40,000 nucleotides of DNA, taken from Botryococcus braunii. Its lineage: Eukaryota > Chlorophyta > Trebouxiophyceae. The notes under the pieces were generated by a model. The model worked only from the letters and a program-made list of their open reading frames with translations. It did not search any database and was not told the DNA's origin. Shown piece after piece: positions 1-21,980 of this stretch. The stretch covers positions 94,139 to 134,138 of the forward strand of contig KV908663.1 of NCBI GenBank assembly GCA_002005505.1, in the 5' to 3' direction. Position 1 is the first letter of the stretch. Each line of letters opens with the position of its first letter. A program made the position numbers and the translations under genes.

Positions 1-276
1 CCCCCATACAGACATGACCGGCTCTGCCTTTCTGGCATTTGGGAAATGTACACCAGGCCATACGTCAAGAATGTTTGTGTGCGTCATCACCTGGGCACCT
101 GGTTATATCCATAATTTTTATTCCAAGGATGGGATACGAAGTCCAATAGCAAGGGTTTTACCTCAAATATTAATACTCACGATCCGATATCATTTGGCAG
201 ACAGACTCAGACATGGACAAAAACCCCTGGAACCGCCATTATTGCATTGTTTTGTGATTGGTGGTGGGTTGCTGAT

Positions 277-681
277 ATGGTCAAATCCCCTGATGACATG
301 GGAGATGACCGTGATGCTTTACTTATGTACCCACATCATTTTGCTGCCAGTGACGTGCAGATGTATGAAAATATGCAGGGCCCTTCTTGGATGCATAACG
401 CCACATTAACTCCAGAGTACATGGACAGTGGGCACCAGAGACTGAGTGCCACTGGGAGTGACAGCTCCGAAAATGACAAGCAGAGTGTTGATGGGCGGTC
501 ATATGCCAGCCATCCTCGAGGGTCCTTGTCAAATAGGCAGTTGCCTGGGGGCTTGTCAACATCCCCTCGACGTGGGTGCCCCACCTCTGGCAAATTAACG
601 GGGTTGTTTTATGTTCCTTCATCGCAAAACTATGCCGGGGATTCTATCGCAGCAGGGGAAGTAGCAAATTGCGGTTGCTGA
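277..681 (+). CDS. Ser/Asp-rich coding segment
   Basis: Open frame from an ATG at 277 to a stop at 679-681, about 134 residues. It starts with an acidic run (MVKSPDDMGDDRDALL) followed by a polar Ser/Gly/Asn stretch typical of a disordered region. The last residues may be intronic read-through, because GT dinucleotides occur before the stop. An overlapping frame at 14-409 looks less protein-like (hydrophobic and Cys scattered). It is probably the first exon or exons of the unidentified plus-strand gene. I see no recognisable domain. Confidence 0.35.
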   Translation: MVKSPDDMGDDRDALLMYPHHFAASDVQMYENMQGPSWMHNATLTPEYMDSGHQRLSATGSDSSENDKQSVDGRSYASHPRGSLSNRQLPGGLSTSPRRGCPTSGKLTGLFYVPSSQNYAGDSIAAGEVANCGC

Positions 682-3600
682 GAAACCTATGCTTGAACTA
701 TAGCCAATTCTTGTCCCTTACTTTCTGGTTGTCTTGTTTGTCTGCTTTGCGCCATTGATTTCGCCCTGCGCGCCACGAAGAGTGTCTTCTCAGACTTTTC
801 TATGCTTTGCCCAATTCACTTAAAAGTCGAAAAACTGTGCTTGCTCGTGGTATGTAACTTATGGCTTATGTGTAGAGTGGATGTCCCAACACTGAGAGAA
901 GAGCGGATCTTGTAGGCTGGCACTGAGTTGGCATGTTTTGGCGAGACAGGCGTGCCGAAGCGATCATCACAGGATGGGGGAGAGCCAAAGGTCTCTCTGG
1001 TTGATGTACGACCCTTGTGGCTGGAAGTGCCAGATGACAGAAAGAGGTACCCCGACTGGCTTTCATACAGCCAAGCACAAGTGCTTATTGCATCCTGATG
1101 TCATTGTACGGATTGCCGACAGTAACAGCAATTACAAGTGGTGGTGTGTGGTAACAGATATCTTCTGATTGAGGACTTGGAAACAGGAGATGTCTTGATG
1201 CCCCTGATCTACATGAAGGTAATGCTTTGCCTCTCATTTTATCGGCTTTCATTAGCCAACAACACAACAGTTCTGAAAGGGCAGCTTAGACGCTATACCA
1301 AACTCTTCAGAGGGTTCCTGTTCTGAAACGGGGATCTGGTTTCATGGGACTTCAGTTAAAACACAGGGGCATATTCAAATGGTTGAGGGGTACATTGCCC
1401 CATGTTTCTTGGGAAAAGGGCTCCTTATGGCTGACGTGATGCTCTCTGGGATTGTCTTGACATTGCACCAGAGTGTCTTTGAGGCAAATTACACCCGCAA
1501 GCTTTCTACCATGAACCACCGGATAGTCGAGGTTCCACCTGATAGCACGCTGGCCCACAACCGCAAAGCAACCGACCATCTTTGCTGGATTTGGGCATTT
1601 GAGAGTCCCAAACAAGTTAAATTGGTTGTACGCAAAGAATTGCGAGAAGACAGCTTTCCTCAGGTAGCCTCTAGATGTTAGCCCTTACACTGTGAGCGGC
1701 AGATAGGTACAATATACAGATACTGTGTTTTGTGTGTCTGTTCCAGCCTGTGATCCATGCGCTCTACCAGAAGAATGAACCAAAAAGTGAGGCATCCTAT
1801 TTACCCGTTTGTTCAAAATTTAACTTTTAAAAACTCAAAGCAAGTTAGCTGTTAGCTGAGGAGCCTGTCACACCGATATAATTTAATCTTGCAGTTAAGT
1901 TTGATCACACCTGAGAGAGTTCAGAACATTGGCACTGCAGCGATCAAATTGTATATGTGACATATACTTGTATTCTACTTCTATACGTGTGTGCGGGGTT
2001 TTCCCCCTTCGGAGCCATCTGTTAAACATGCTGGCTCAACTGATACTCAGGAATTTTTTTGCAGGGGCACTTGCGGTTGATTCTTTTGCCAATTGTCTAC
2101 AATGCGATGAGCCAGAAAAGCCAGTTGAGGCAGCTGCCACTTTATGCCAAGTTGCAGGCAGTCATGAAGGCTTCAACATATTGGCCGCTGCTGTACCACT
2201 CAGCAGAATCCAGGCAGAAGCCAGAAGCAGAAGGGTAAAGTCCTAGACCATAACAGCGCCACCCTAATGACAGCTAAGGCTGCATATCTTGTCAATTTTC
2301 ATCCAACAGTGAATTGTCCAAGCCAGCAACCAAAGACCGTGAATGTCTGTTCCCAAGGACGCAGGAACACTGAGGACGGCTGCCTGGGAGCACTGTGTGC
2401 ATCTGGAAAGTCTTAGGGAAGATATTCTGAAAACCTGGACATTTTGACGATATTATAGGTATCAGGAGAAAGCTGATAAGCTGATGGATGCTTGGGGACG
2501 TTGGAGAAACCCCTGCCATTCTTAGTAGGCAGTAATTGTCATTTTCTTAGCCACCAATGTAATGCATTTTCTGAGGTGATGTATGTGCATCATCCGCACA
2601 ATCCCTTCAAACCTCGTAAACTGAAGGTGGTTATGGTTGTTGCAATTTTCTGTTGAAGAAATTACAAACAGCTCTTTTTTATTATCCAAACCTTTTTTCG
2701 CAGTCTGTTGGAATTGTGCAGGGAAGAGGATTGTAAACTATTTGATGGTCCCAGAGACTACAGGCAGACTCAGATGAAATATATGATGAACATTTCAGAG
2801 GCACAAGAGAGCGAAGGAGGTGGAAAGCGCAGCCGACAAGTCTATCAATACTCAACAGTATGAAATGGCCCGTAGTTATGAATTTTATCAAACAGACTTC
2901 CTAGTGGCATTGGTTGTTACACAAATGGGACATTTTTCTGCTGCCCCCTGTACACCTTGTTAAGACAGTTTGTCCACTCCCGTCTGTGTGTTGAGCTTTC
3001 TGAAAAGCAGGCATTTTGTGTCTTGTAGGCTACTGTCTGTAGTGAATAGGGTTTAGGGTCTTGCTTTGAAATCTAAAATCTGTTGGGGAGGGTGCGTACA
3101 ATCATTTGGATTGGATTGGGTTCACTGTCCTTGTTCCATTGAGTTATGAGAACCTTGCTATGTGTGCTTTGACCAGTAGTCATTTTTGCGATCGCCTCGG
3201 CACCCACCTCGTAGGCATGCATGCTGCGTTGGGTGCACATTGTCCTTACAAGTATATGCTGGCGCTGGCGCAATCTATTCGTACAGCGTTTCACATACAA
3301 GAAATTTTGTAGGCATGGATATGGGTGCTGTTGAGGGCAGCAATGCTGTAGCGCATAATCATGTTCACCGTTGAGTGTTGATAGTCTGTATTGTGATCTC
3401 TAGTTGAAATATTAAAGATGGTGCCTAATATAAGAACACCTGAAAGATTCATCACAAGTGTCCTGCACAAACGTGGTTCGACTCTCTCAAAGAACTGCAG
3501 GGCTGCCAAATTTGAGGCATGTTGGTTTTGTTTACCTAATACCACACTTGTCTGGTGTGCAGGATGCTGGCATACAAGGCGGCATGGGTTCCAGCAACTT

Positions 3601-5910
3601 GTTGGAAGCCCAGTTGGCTGATCTGCGCGATGATTTTAGACGCTACAAGAAGGACATGGACGAAAAGTATGCAGCACTGCAGGCCGAACTACAAAAGTGT
3701 GGTTCATTCGGATATTACCTGCACCAATACTTGCTAAATATAGCACCGCCACCTCCTGCTATATTGCAGGTGAGTGTGCGGAGGAGGTCAGGGGTGTTGA
3801 TCTGAGCCCTGATTGATGATTAAGGATGAAGGGGTGTTTACATGAGACATTGAAGATGGCAACTTTGACAAGTTGGTTATGAAGCCCTCAATAAAAGCCA
3901 CTCGGCTGCCTACAAGGATCTTTCTTCAGCTGTGTTCAAGTTTCTGCGTTCCAAAGTCAGCCAAACCCATGCATAGACTTTCGTGCATTTGTTTACATGT
4001 GGCGAGATGTCCTTTCTGAATGAACCCCAAATACCGTGACTGATTTCCCTCAAACGTCTTGTCATCGCCTTTATTTGGTTTCTGTGGTGAATTTCTTGCG
4101 ACCCACGCACTATGCATTGCTGATTTGGTGTGGATTGAGATGGGGACAGGCAAGTTGTAATTGTGTGATATGTTTCTTCCATCTATTCTATTCACTTGTT
4201 CAGGATTCTTCTGTGTATTCCAAAGCAGTTCCTACATTATCAGGATTCAGGGTATTTGTATGGTTGGATCTGATGTCTTGTACCCTTGCAGCCGCAGCAT
4301 GTGGGCCAACCTGGACTTGCAACACCTGCACAACCATCCTTAGCACGCCCTACTCTACAACGTGGAAACAGCAGAGCTGACATGAGTGAGGAGTCATATC
4401 CGCCACCAACAATAGATTCCATCCCTGCTGTGGTATCCCTCAAACAAGCTTGTTCCCCAAGCAATTGTGATTAGTGATTTTCATAATTACTGGAGATATG
4501 GGCAGATTCGTGAATTGATGTTACTTTAGGTGAGGTGTTTGCTTATAGTGTGTTTGCTGTGAGTATGCGATGAAATGCTCGCAACATGTTGATGCAGGAT
4601 AGATTTGGTGGCTTTTACATCAGTGGCTGGTCCTAGATGCATTTCGCATCTCCCTTCCCGGAGGCTTGGGACCAGCTGATGGCAGAGAGAAGGAATCTAG
4701 GTTTTGCAATGAAAGGATTTAAGGGTGGAGAATCTGGGGGCTTGCATATAGGTCGATCTGGGCAGAAAGGACAGTTCCCTCAACATCATATCTCAGATGT
4801 ACACCTGCACTTGGGCAACTGTGCAGTGCAAGGTCTGAGGCAACTGTGCACATCTGCACACGTGAAATTGAATTTTGATCGGGCTAGCACTCAGACAAGT
4901 GTTTTGGCGCTCAGAACATTTGTCCCAGGCAACGAGCCTTCAAACGGTAGCTGTGTAGTCTTAGAGAAGGAACGTCTGCATCCCAAGGTCTCCATCAGCT
5001 CCACAGCTGCATTATTCTCTTACTCTAAGGCAGGGTGGGATTCCAAGGCAGGGTGGGATTGAATTTGCATCAAGGAGCCTCTGGCAGCGTTCTGCTGAAC
5101 ACTGGAGAACAATGCGTTTTGATCCCCAGAAAGATGAGTCTGCTATTCTTGTTCAGATGAATGGACCTTGATCACTTCGGGTTTGCCGGACAGATGCAAG
5201 GACCTCTGGAACCGGGCCCGCCCTCCGTGAATGTGACCACACCCCCTCTTCCAGTGGCATCCATTGGGCATGATGGAGCCATTCCCCCTTCAGGGCCACT
5301 TCCAATCCATCCCTTCCCCCCTTTTCAAGGTTGGGAAACTGCTTTGTCCCGACATTCGAATTCTGCTTGCGATCTGTTGACAACGCCCGGGAAGCATTTA
5401 CACTATCTGCAAGTCAAGTGCCTTGAGTAAACGTGGAGAGTCTGCCTGCTTGGTGGGAGTTGCTTTAACTTGATTGTGATGTGCAATGACCTTGAACACA
5501 AAACATGGGCGTGCCTTCATGGAACCTAGCGGAAAGTGTGTACCCAGTGGGAGAGTCCATCTGCAGCGTCAGGCCTGCCTTGAAGTGAAAATGTCTGATG
5601 ATGGACTTCAAAAAGCTTGCATGGCGGCACTCTAGCGCACTTGCATGATACAGGGTGGAGGGCATATGCTTGAAACGAACTGGGAGGCGCAGGTCCTGGA
5701 GGGATGGTGACCATGGCCCCGCATATGCTACCAAATGTGGGACCTCCCCAGCCGCAATTAATGCCAGGGTCCTTTCCCAGAGGGCCGAGCATGTCACAAC
5801 TATTTTCTCTTGGCCAACAACTGGGCACTTTCTCAAATGTCAATTCCCATCAATTTTACCCAGGGCCAGGCTATACTGCACCTCCGGGCCCTGGCCGGGG
5901 CCCACTGTAG
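277..5910 (+). CDS. Unidentified multi-exon gene (gene-level span, partly unresolved)
   Basis: A series of plausible coding exons on the plus strand ends at a stop at 5908-5910. Strongest support comes from joins that keep phase: 3563-3769 to 4292-4474 (phase 0) and the Pro-rich exon ending 5329 to 5693-5910 (phase 1). The pair 1895-1950 and 2065-2234 also agrees in phase. Other joins (1110-1140, 1786 to 1895, 2338 to about 2365) do not keep frame with ordinary introns. The span may therefore hold more than one gene, a decayed gene, or base errors. The left end may continue outside the window. The product would be polar: Ser-rich near the start, coiled coil in the middle, Pro/Gly/Met/Gln-rich at the C-terminus. 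That composition fits a nuclear regulatory or scaffold protein, but no catalytic motif is visible and I do not assign a family. Confidence 0.4.
877..1217 (+). CDS. Coding segment(s) with frame changes
   Basis: Frame 1 reads well from 916 (after a TAG at 913-915 that is also a possible acceptor, TTGTAG) to about 1110. It includes VDVRPLWLEVPDDRKRYPDW. Coding character then moves to another frame (HPDVIVRIADSNSNYKWW) and returns to frame 1 at about 1138 (YLLIEDLETGDVLMPLIYMK), ending at a good donor (ATGAAG then GTAATG). No intron of usual size explains the switches, so either small indels have broken the gene or the base sequence has errors. The content is unrecognised. Confidence 0.3.
1379..1660 (+). 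CDS. Probable exon, unidentified
   Basis: Continuous open frame of about 94 codons ending at a donor (CCTCAG then GTAGCC) at about 1660. The translation has normal amino-acid balance, for example ATDHLCWIWAFESPKQVKL followed by VVRKELREDSFPQ. A short downstream exon (1747-1786, PVIHALYQKNEPK) is flanked by TTCCAG and GTGAGG and joins in phase 0. An opposite-strand frame over the same bases reads less well and is taken as its shadow. I recognise no family. Confidence 0.4.
1895..2234 (+). CDS. Two phase-matched exons, unidentified
   Basis: Exon 1895-1950 lies after CTTGCAG and ends before GTATATG. Exon 2065-2234 lies after TTTTTTTGCAG and ends before GTAAAG. Spliced, the first leaves two bases and the second supplies one, giving a continuous helical-looking stretch with LITPERVQNIGTAAIKL followed by LPIVYNAMSQKSQLRQLPLY and YAKLQAVMKASTYWPLLYHS. 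A short exon at 2310-2338 (GELSKPATKD) also fits the outgoing phase. This is good evidence for a real, or once real, gene. The domain is not one I can name. Confidence 0.5.
2310..2869 (+). CDS. Further exon fragments, frames not reconciled
   Basis: Three pieces have coding character: 2310-2338; about 2365-2454 (LRTAAWEHCVHLESLREDIL); and about 2700-2869 after a TTTTTTCGCAG acceptor (a charged stretch with KLFDGPRDYRQTQMKYMM). A fourth, at about 2460-2522 after TTATAG, reads YQEKADKLMDAWGRW and then a stop. Between the first two pieces only about 26 bases would have to be removed, too short for an ordinary intron. A frameshift or sequencing error is more likely than splicing there. Confidence 0.3.
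3563..3769 (+). CDS. Coiled-coil exon
   Basis: Exon of 207 bases (69 codons, phase 0 at both ends) bounded by GGTGTGCAG and GTGAGTG, close to consensus on both sides. Residues about 12-46 form an amphipathic, charged heptad-like helix (LLEAQLADLRDDFRRYKKDM then DEKYAALQAELQKC). This is followed by a tyrosine-rich turn and a PPPP run. It joins in phase with the exon at 4292. A coiled coil of five heptads suggests dimerisation or scaffolding. It is part of the unidentified plus-strand gene. Confidence 0.55.
4292..4474 (+). CDS. Pro/Ser-rich exon of unidentified gene
   Basis: Begins after CCCTTGCAG and continues the frame of the coiled-coil exon (phase 0). The sequence is a disordered linker (QPGLATPAQPSLARPTLQRG, then MSEESYPPPTIDSIPAVV). 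It either ends at the stop at 4472-4474 or leaves at a donor GTATCC about 40 bases earlier (SIPAV then GTATCC, phase 0) to reach the downstream Pro-rich exons. The second reading would make one protein out of 3563-5910. Confidence 0.5.
   Translation, partial: PQHVGQPGLATPAQPSLARPTLQRGNSRADMSEESYPPPTIDSIPAVVSLKQACSPSNCD
4637..5062 (+). CDS. Possible exon in a 141-codon open frame
   Basis: An open frame begins just after CCTAG, a possible acceptor. Its first third is protein-like (PEAWDQLMAERRNLGFAMKG, then Gly-rich). A donor-like GTACACC lies at about 4800. The remainder, including a 15-base tandem duplication at its end (5031-5060), looks like intron read-through. It probably belongs to the same gene as the flanking exons, but neither boundary is certain. 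Confidence 0.3.
   Translation: MHFASPFPEAWDQLMAERRNLGFAMKGFKGGESGGLHIGRSGQKGQFPQHHISDVHLHLGNCAVQGLRQLCTSAHVKLNFDRASTQTSVLALRTFVPGNEPSNGSCVVLEKERLHPKVSISSTAALFSYSKAGWDSKAGWD
5157..5329 (+). CDS. Proline-rich penultimate exon
   Basis: Likely starts at the acceptor before 5157, or at CCGGACAG just before 5194, and ends before GTTGGG with one base left over. It encodes a Pro-rich disordered stretch (GPLEPGPPSVNVTTPPLPVA, then SGPLPIHPFPPFQ). The leftover base pairs exactly with the phase of the last exon at 5693. That agreement makes this pair the best-supported splice of the gene. Confidence 0.55.
5693..5910 (+). CDS. Pro/Gly/Met-rich C-terminal exon
   Basis: Starts after GGCGCAG and supplies two bases to complete the split Gly codon. 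It reads PGGMVTMAPHMLPNVGPP and ends in YPGPGYTAPPGPGRGPL with a stop at 5908-5910, about 72 codons. Low-complexity C-termini of this kind are common in chromatin and transcription co-factors (SWI3-type SWI/SNF subunits are one example), but composition alone cannot decide. An AATAAA lies near 6022. Its role is unknown. Confidence 0.55.
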
Positions 5911-6273
5911 GCAATCACATTTGAGGGAAGGTAAAGATGAGGAGGGCATATCAACTGTCAGTCTTCAGTCTCTTCTGGTGTGGTGAACAGATTCCCCCTC
6001 CCCCCATCCCCGTACACACACAAATAAAAGAGGTTGCCACTCTTTCTTCCAAAAGAGGTTGGCATGATAGCAATTACTTCTTTTGGGAGGCCTATCCAAA
6101 TGTCAATTTGGCGGTTGGCACATGACAGTGTCTTGCCTACGCATGTAGGTGATCAGGGTGGTGTGAAGTTCAACAAGCTTCGCCAAGGGATTCAAGCTTT
6201 GAGGAGGCGACTTCCCCCCTCCCCCCCCCCCCCAAAAAAAAACCCTGCGCGCGCGCACACACACACAGGCACA

Positions 6274-6360
<87 letters not shown>

Positions 6361-6533
6361 CCTCTAAAGATGATAAGCCTGATGGCACATTGTTTCCTTT
6401 TTTTGGGGCGAGAGGGGGAGAGGGGGCTTTAAAAGTCATTTTGGCAGTTGGCACGTGATAGTGTCTTGCGTGTGCATGTAGTTGGATGGGAGGTGTGAAG
6501 TGAAGTCCCACGAAGTCTCACCAAGGGTATGCA
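5911..6533. repeat. (CA)n block between two diverged copies of one flank
   Basis: A poly-C/poly-A run (6220-6242), then a CG/CA stretch and about 109 bases of near-pure CA (6250-6358). A sequence starting at 6102 (TTGGCGGTTGGCACATGACA) recurs from 6435 as TTGGCAGTTGGCACGTGATA. The similarity continues for about 100 bases, including a GTGTGAAGT and a CCAAGGG. The microsatellite thus sits between two diverged direct repeats with an offset of 333 bases. No gene is seen. Confidence 0.75.
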
Positions 6534-7649
6534 ACCTTGTTGCAGGCTAATGGCCAAAAGGCACCCACCCTGGGGATATGGCCACCACTAAGACACGTGT
6601 TGGCTTTGAGGGGCTCTTGGTCCTGTTGAGGCGTACTCGTTGCCATTGGCACTACTGGGTTTTCCTGTTGATGACCATTGGCTCTGGCAAGATTTTCTTC
6701 TGCCGGCAATGTTTGCTGTACCCTAAACAATTTCTTAGGTAATCACGAGCTCAAGCAATATTGACCGTTTCTGGATTTAGCAGTGGGATCCCAGCTGTGA
6801 ACATAGCGACACTGTTTTGAGGATCCAAAAGTATGGAGTGCAACTCGTCTGTACCGCAGGGAACATAGAGGGCTCTGATAAGCAGCGACACTCCTTGCTA
6901 AGGACCTTCAAGGAAAGGTCTCCGCAATGTTGCAGGGATGTCTCTGCAGCTGTCTTTAAAGAAAATTTTGGCAGCGCAAAGAATATAACGACTTAAAAGA
7001 TCCTATTTTTGGTGGCATTAACGAAAGAAAGCTTCGAAGTAGAAAAGAAGTTTGTGGTTTTAGTTGGCGTTGGCAGTAAACAGGGCATGGCTTCAGAGTT
7101 GAGACTCTGGTGGACATTCTGTCGCAACGCATTATTGTTCCAGTTTAACCAGCACTGGCCCAGACGAGCCTGACAACCTAATTGTAAAATTGAGTTGTCG
7201 TCCTCTGTCAAGGCAATCCGTAGTTCTGCCCCAATCCAAGCCTATTGTAGTACGTCCTTGGCTTAGGGGAAAGAGAGGAGACATGACTGAGACAGTTTGC
7301 GAGCAATACTTGCATCGTGCTAAAGTTATGGGAGCGACCAGGAACCACATTGCATTCTTAAGGATTTAAGCCAAGTAGTCTCATTCTTTTGGGTCCAGTG
7401 CAATCTCGAATCAGTTAAGAAGGCACAATTGTGCGTTTCCTGTATATACATAAAGACCTGCGATCTGCAATCCGCATGGTATGGCAGTGCAGCCAAAGAT
7501 ATGATGAGAAGTGCTGTATGTAGTGTGGAGGGAAGTAAGTTGCTGTATAGGGAGAAGCAAGCACGGTTGTAGCAAGGTTGTAATTGAAAGAAGTAAGATG
7601 CCATTGTAACAATGGAAACACTCTGGAGAATTCTGCTGACATTACTGTG
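6534..7649. other. Non-coding stretch, nothing recognised
   Basis: Open frames here are short, overlapping on both strands and without protein-like composition. I see no RNA gene, no repeat of note and no splice-site pattern strong enough to propose exons. Confidence 0.5.
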
Positions 7650-7886
7650 ACGTTCGTGCCACGCATTCCAGCAATCCCTCCGTTTGGCGAAGTGTAGCGA
7701 AACGTAGGATACATGGTTCGCGCTTAGGATATGCTTCACTTTGATTCTAAATAAACGCATTAGAAAAGCATGGTGCTCTAGGGATGTCTTGCGTCACAGC
7801 ATTTGTACGCACTAGCAAACATACATTTGTATCCCCCCCACCCCACGCACGCACGCAACCCCTCGCGCCCCGCCCCGCCCCCCCCC

Positions 7887-7977
<91 letters not shown>

Positions 7978-8123
7978 GAGCGCGTGCATGCACCCACACC
8001 CACACCCCACCCACTCCCCCCCCCCACACACACACACACACACCCACCCACCCACCCCCGCCCGCCCGCACCCCCGCACCCCCGCCCCCCCCTCCCTCCC
8101 GCACGCGCGCGCACGCACACACG

Positions 8124-8182
<59 letters not shown>

Positions 8183-8203
8183 ACTCACACACACTCACAC
8201 ACA
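7650..8203. repeat. Flank copy 1 plus (CT)n/(CA)n compound block
   Basis: Flank sequence 7650 to about 7835 is followed by C-rich DNA, about 90 bases of CT (7889-7978), mixed C/CA/CG tracts and about 80 bases of CA (8124-8202). The flank is a diverged copy of 8212-8340; for example GTTTGGCGAAGTGTAGC matches AAATGGCGAAGTGTTGC. Copy 1 carries an extra 50 or so bases and stops in the frame that is open in copy 2. Confidence 0.7.
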
Positions 8204-8211
8204 TCTATGTA

Positions 8212-8336
8212 ACGTTTGTGGCGCACAATCCAGTAGTTCCTCCAAATGGCGAAGTGTTGCTAAATGAACGCATAGAGAAGAAGGGCGCTCCAGGGATGTT
8301 TTGCGTCAAAGCAATTGTACACACTGGCAAACATAC
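8212..8336 (+). other. Short open island in flank copy 2
   Basis: About 42 codons with protein-like composition (VAHNPVVPPNGEVLLNERIE, then KKGAPGMFCVKAIVHTGKH) lie between two microsatellite blocks. The homologous stretch at 7650-7835 is partly open in the matching frame (KHGALGMSCVTAFVRT) but broken by stops upstream. It could be an exon relic or chance. There is no convincing acceptor, since the left edge is CA repeat. I do not call it a gene. Confidence 0.25.
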
Positions 8337-8940
<604 letters not shown>

Positions 8941-11440
8941 CAGGCACGAATGTACGCACACATACATATGTACGCTCACCGCCAGAGCCACACCCACCCC
9001 CTTTGGCGCACTGTGGGAGTTTCTAGAATATGCCTGAGAAGGCAAAGGACGAAGTTCCCATTATGATTCCGAGCAAAGAGCTTGAATGCAGCTTTAATGT
9101 AGCACGAGTAGCCTGCCCTCCTAAGGAAGATCATGTTTCGTCTTCGCTGTTGTGCTGCTATCATTCCCAAAGCGACCCTTACCAGCAGTCCCATATGAAC
9201 TTGCAACAGGATGAATAACATCCTATCCAGTCCTTCACATTTTTAGGGCAAAACCACGAAACGTAACTGCATATATGTATCACACAAGACGCCCTCTAGA
9301 TAAATCCCAAATAGGCTTACCCACTTTCCAGACTTGGCATAGGAAGTGGATGGAAAATCGCGGACTAGTGCGCAAATCCATGCTCTAGCTTACACAATTT
9401 GTTGGGCTTAGTCTCACAGAGTGTCTTTATTCAAGACCAAGTAGTTCGTTGACATACCAGTATATCCAACACTAATGGTGTACCCTTGGGCTCATTTTGC
9501 ATTACGAGGAAGAATATTCATAACATACTGGCGGTGGAATCCCGGGTCCTTGATGTCACCTCAGGTCCATGCCTCTTGCACATTCCCAGAAAAATCAAAG
9601 GCGAGGTTGTGTACTAGTCCTCATACAGGCAAACTGCAGTCCACGCGATGCTTTTCCCTCCCTGCTCCATCACTACGTTCCTCTGCATTAAGTGCGTGCT
9701 ATGGTAGTAGATGAGAGCGACGACCCAAAAGCTCCTCTCTCGGTTAGTGTCAGTGCCACAGTCAGCTTCCCGCCTAGCCCGCAGTCCCAGATGGCATTTC
9801 TCCTACCATCACCGGCCTTTGTCCAAACACTGCCTACTAAACGACATGCATTAAGAAATGAAATCGGTTGCAAACATTAACGCAGTTCTCTCTCGAGGCA
9901 TACACAGTGCTTCGCCGCATGGTAATCTGCTGCTGAAAACACCTGTTGCTTGCCCAGGAAAGGCCGTGCACTATGTGTCTCTGGCCAGTTGGTGGCCCGC
10001 CCCCTGGAAAGCGAGCAGTGACCTCCAGTGCCCCAAATGACAACACTAAGCGCAAAATGAAGAAACACGGTTGATAAAATTCCTGGATGGTTCCATGCTT
10101 TGCCTAACTATCTGCATATTTGTAGCTGGGTAGGGCTGTCCAATCAACGATTGACCCTGTGCCCCCTCAACAACCTTGTGTAGGGCCCAGCCCAAACTAA
10201 GCATGTGTGCCGGCCCTGCCATGACATACCCACATTCCAGATGAGACTGGTGACAGGGTCCCCACCGAAGCGTGAACCAATTTCTTAAAACCGGACCTGT
10301 CCTTGGGGACGGAACAGAACAAGGGATCAAGAAAGCCTATGGTTTTGACAAACCATTCCAAGGACCGCAACTTCAGGGCACAAGCTATCAAGTGTGATCA
10401 GATTGATCAGGAGTCGGAAGCCTGAAGATCTATACCTTTCAGAAACTTTGTTGCAGAGGCAACCCTCCAATTGCTAGGCTTGTGTAAGCTTTTTTTTTTT
10501 TTTTTAGCCCTGACAAGCCAGTGCTCATCACTTTACGAGATGAGTGCAGAGCAGGCACAGCAGGTATTTCGGGCTGAAGGAAAATGTACAATTATCTTCC
10601 AGCAATACAATTATCGTGTATGATCAGAAACACTCAACTGCTTCCCGACCCAGGGACCCCCCAACCTTGTCTGTGAAATTAGCCCTTGGATCCTTGTATT
10701 TGAATTTGGTTATTAGCAGCGTGTCCCAACTGACCTTAGGCACATGGCAAAGTCACCTTGTCATTGGACCAGCAGAGTGCAACGTGTCTGAGTAATCATT
10801 TACAACTCAAAGCATTAGGTATCACATGTCCTGCACCCTCTAAGCTGGCAGGCTCCTACTGATTGCTCCATCATAGCGCTGCCCCTACAGGCCTTGGACC
10901 ATGGTAAAACCAGTTTTGCTCAGACGTGCTGACCCATTGGCCCTTGATAGGCATTTCTCGTTCTTTTTGAAGGGGCAGAACTTGCCCATTAGCTAGTCGG
11001 CATGGAGAAGGCACAAGGAGTTGCGGTCATTACACGCCAGAGCCAAAACCTTGGATGCGGCTATTACCATTGCTGGCACCATGGGCATCCGACATCTCCA
11101 AACCCTCCGTGAAACGCTCAAATTTGTTGGATTTGGCGCTGGCCAAGGCGCCCTTTATGCTAGTGCCCAACCCTCCTTGCCTGGATCAACCCAGACCCAA
11201 GAAAATCATAGTCTTATATGCAAAACCACGTGGGGACCAGGGTTGCGCCTTGGTTCCCCATAATGCTGTCAAAGGACCATGACAAACACATTCTATGAAA
11301 AGTCTTGCCGATTCGGGGAGCAGGTACAAGACACACATTACAACTAGGTGCAATAATGGCCCAAGGCACTGCTGGTAGTCTGAGACTTCTGTCATGTTCA
11401 TGGATATGCTGCTTTGGGGCATGCGCGAGCCGCTGTGCTC
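8941..11440. other. Non-coding stretch, nothing recognised
   Basis: Contains only small open frames. One begins at an ATG at 9030 and gives 62 codons (MPEKAKDEVPIMIPSKELEC at its start), without a supporting context. A T-run lies at 10490-10505. I found no domain, RNA gene or repeat copy in this stretch. Confidence 0.45.
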
Positions 11441-11445
11441 TCTAT

Positions 11446-11940
<495 letters not shown>

Positions 11941-11988
11941 TGAGACTGCCACTGTTGGGGCCATTCAGGAGAAAGCACGAAAAGACAC

Positions 11989-21693
<9,705 letters not shown>

Positions 21694-21980
21694 CTTGGGC
21701 CGGCTGTGCTCTTCCTTGAATGCCCTGCCAATCCATTACGCCCCAATATGACACATGAGGGTAGCTACCTTATCTACAAAACTTTTGTGAGACCTTATCC
21801 AAAGAAGCTTTTGCTTAAAGGTTGTGGGCTGGCTTTCCCAAACAAAAGTGCTCAACTAGCCATAATGTCAGAGAGAGCCCCATGACAATTTGATTGCATG
21901 CGATTTAAAGGCTGCATTATTGGTCTTCGAGGTTGGTTTCAACCATGCACATTCATCAGTGCAAATTTGTGCATTAAATA
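21694..21980 (-). promoter_or_regulatory. Upstream region of gene A (inferred)
   Basis: The sequence upstream of the start codon stays similar to 37783-38065 upstream of gene B. It is the only obvious place for a shared promoter. I see no certain TATA box. The conservation may simply reflect the recent duplication. Confidence 0.3.
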
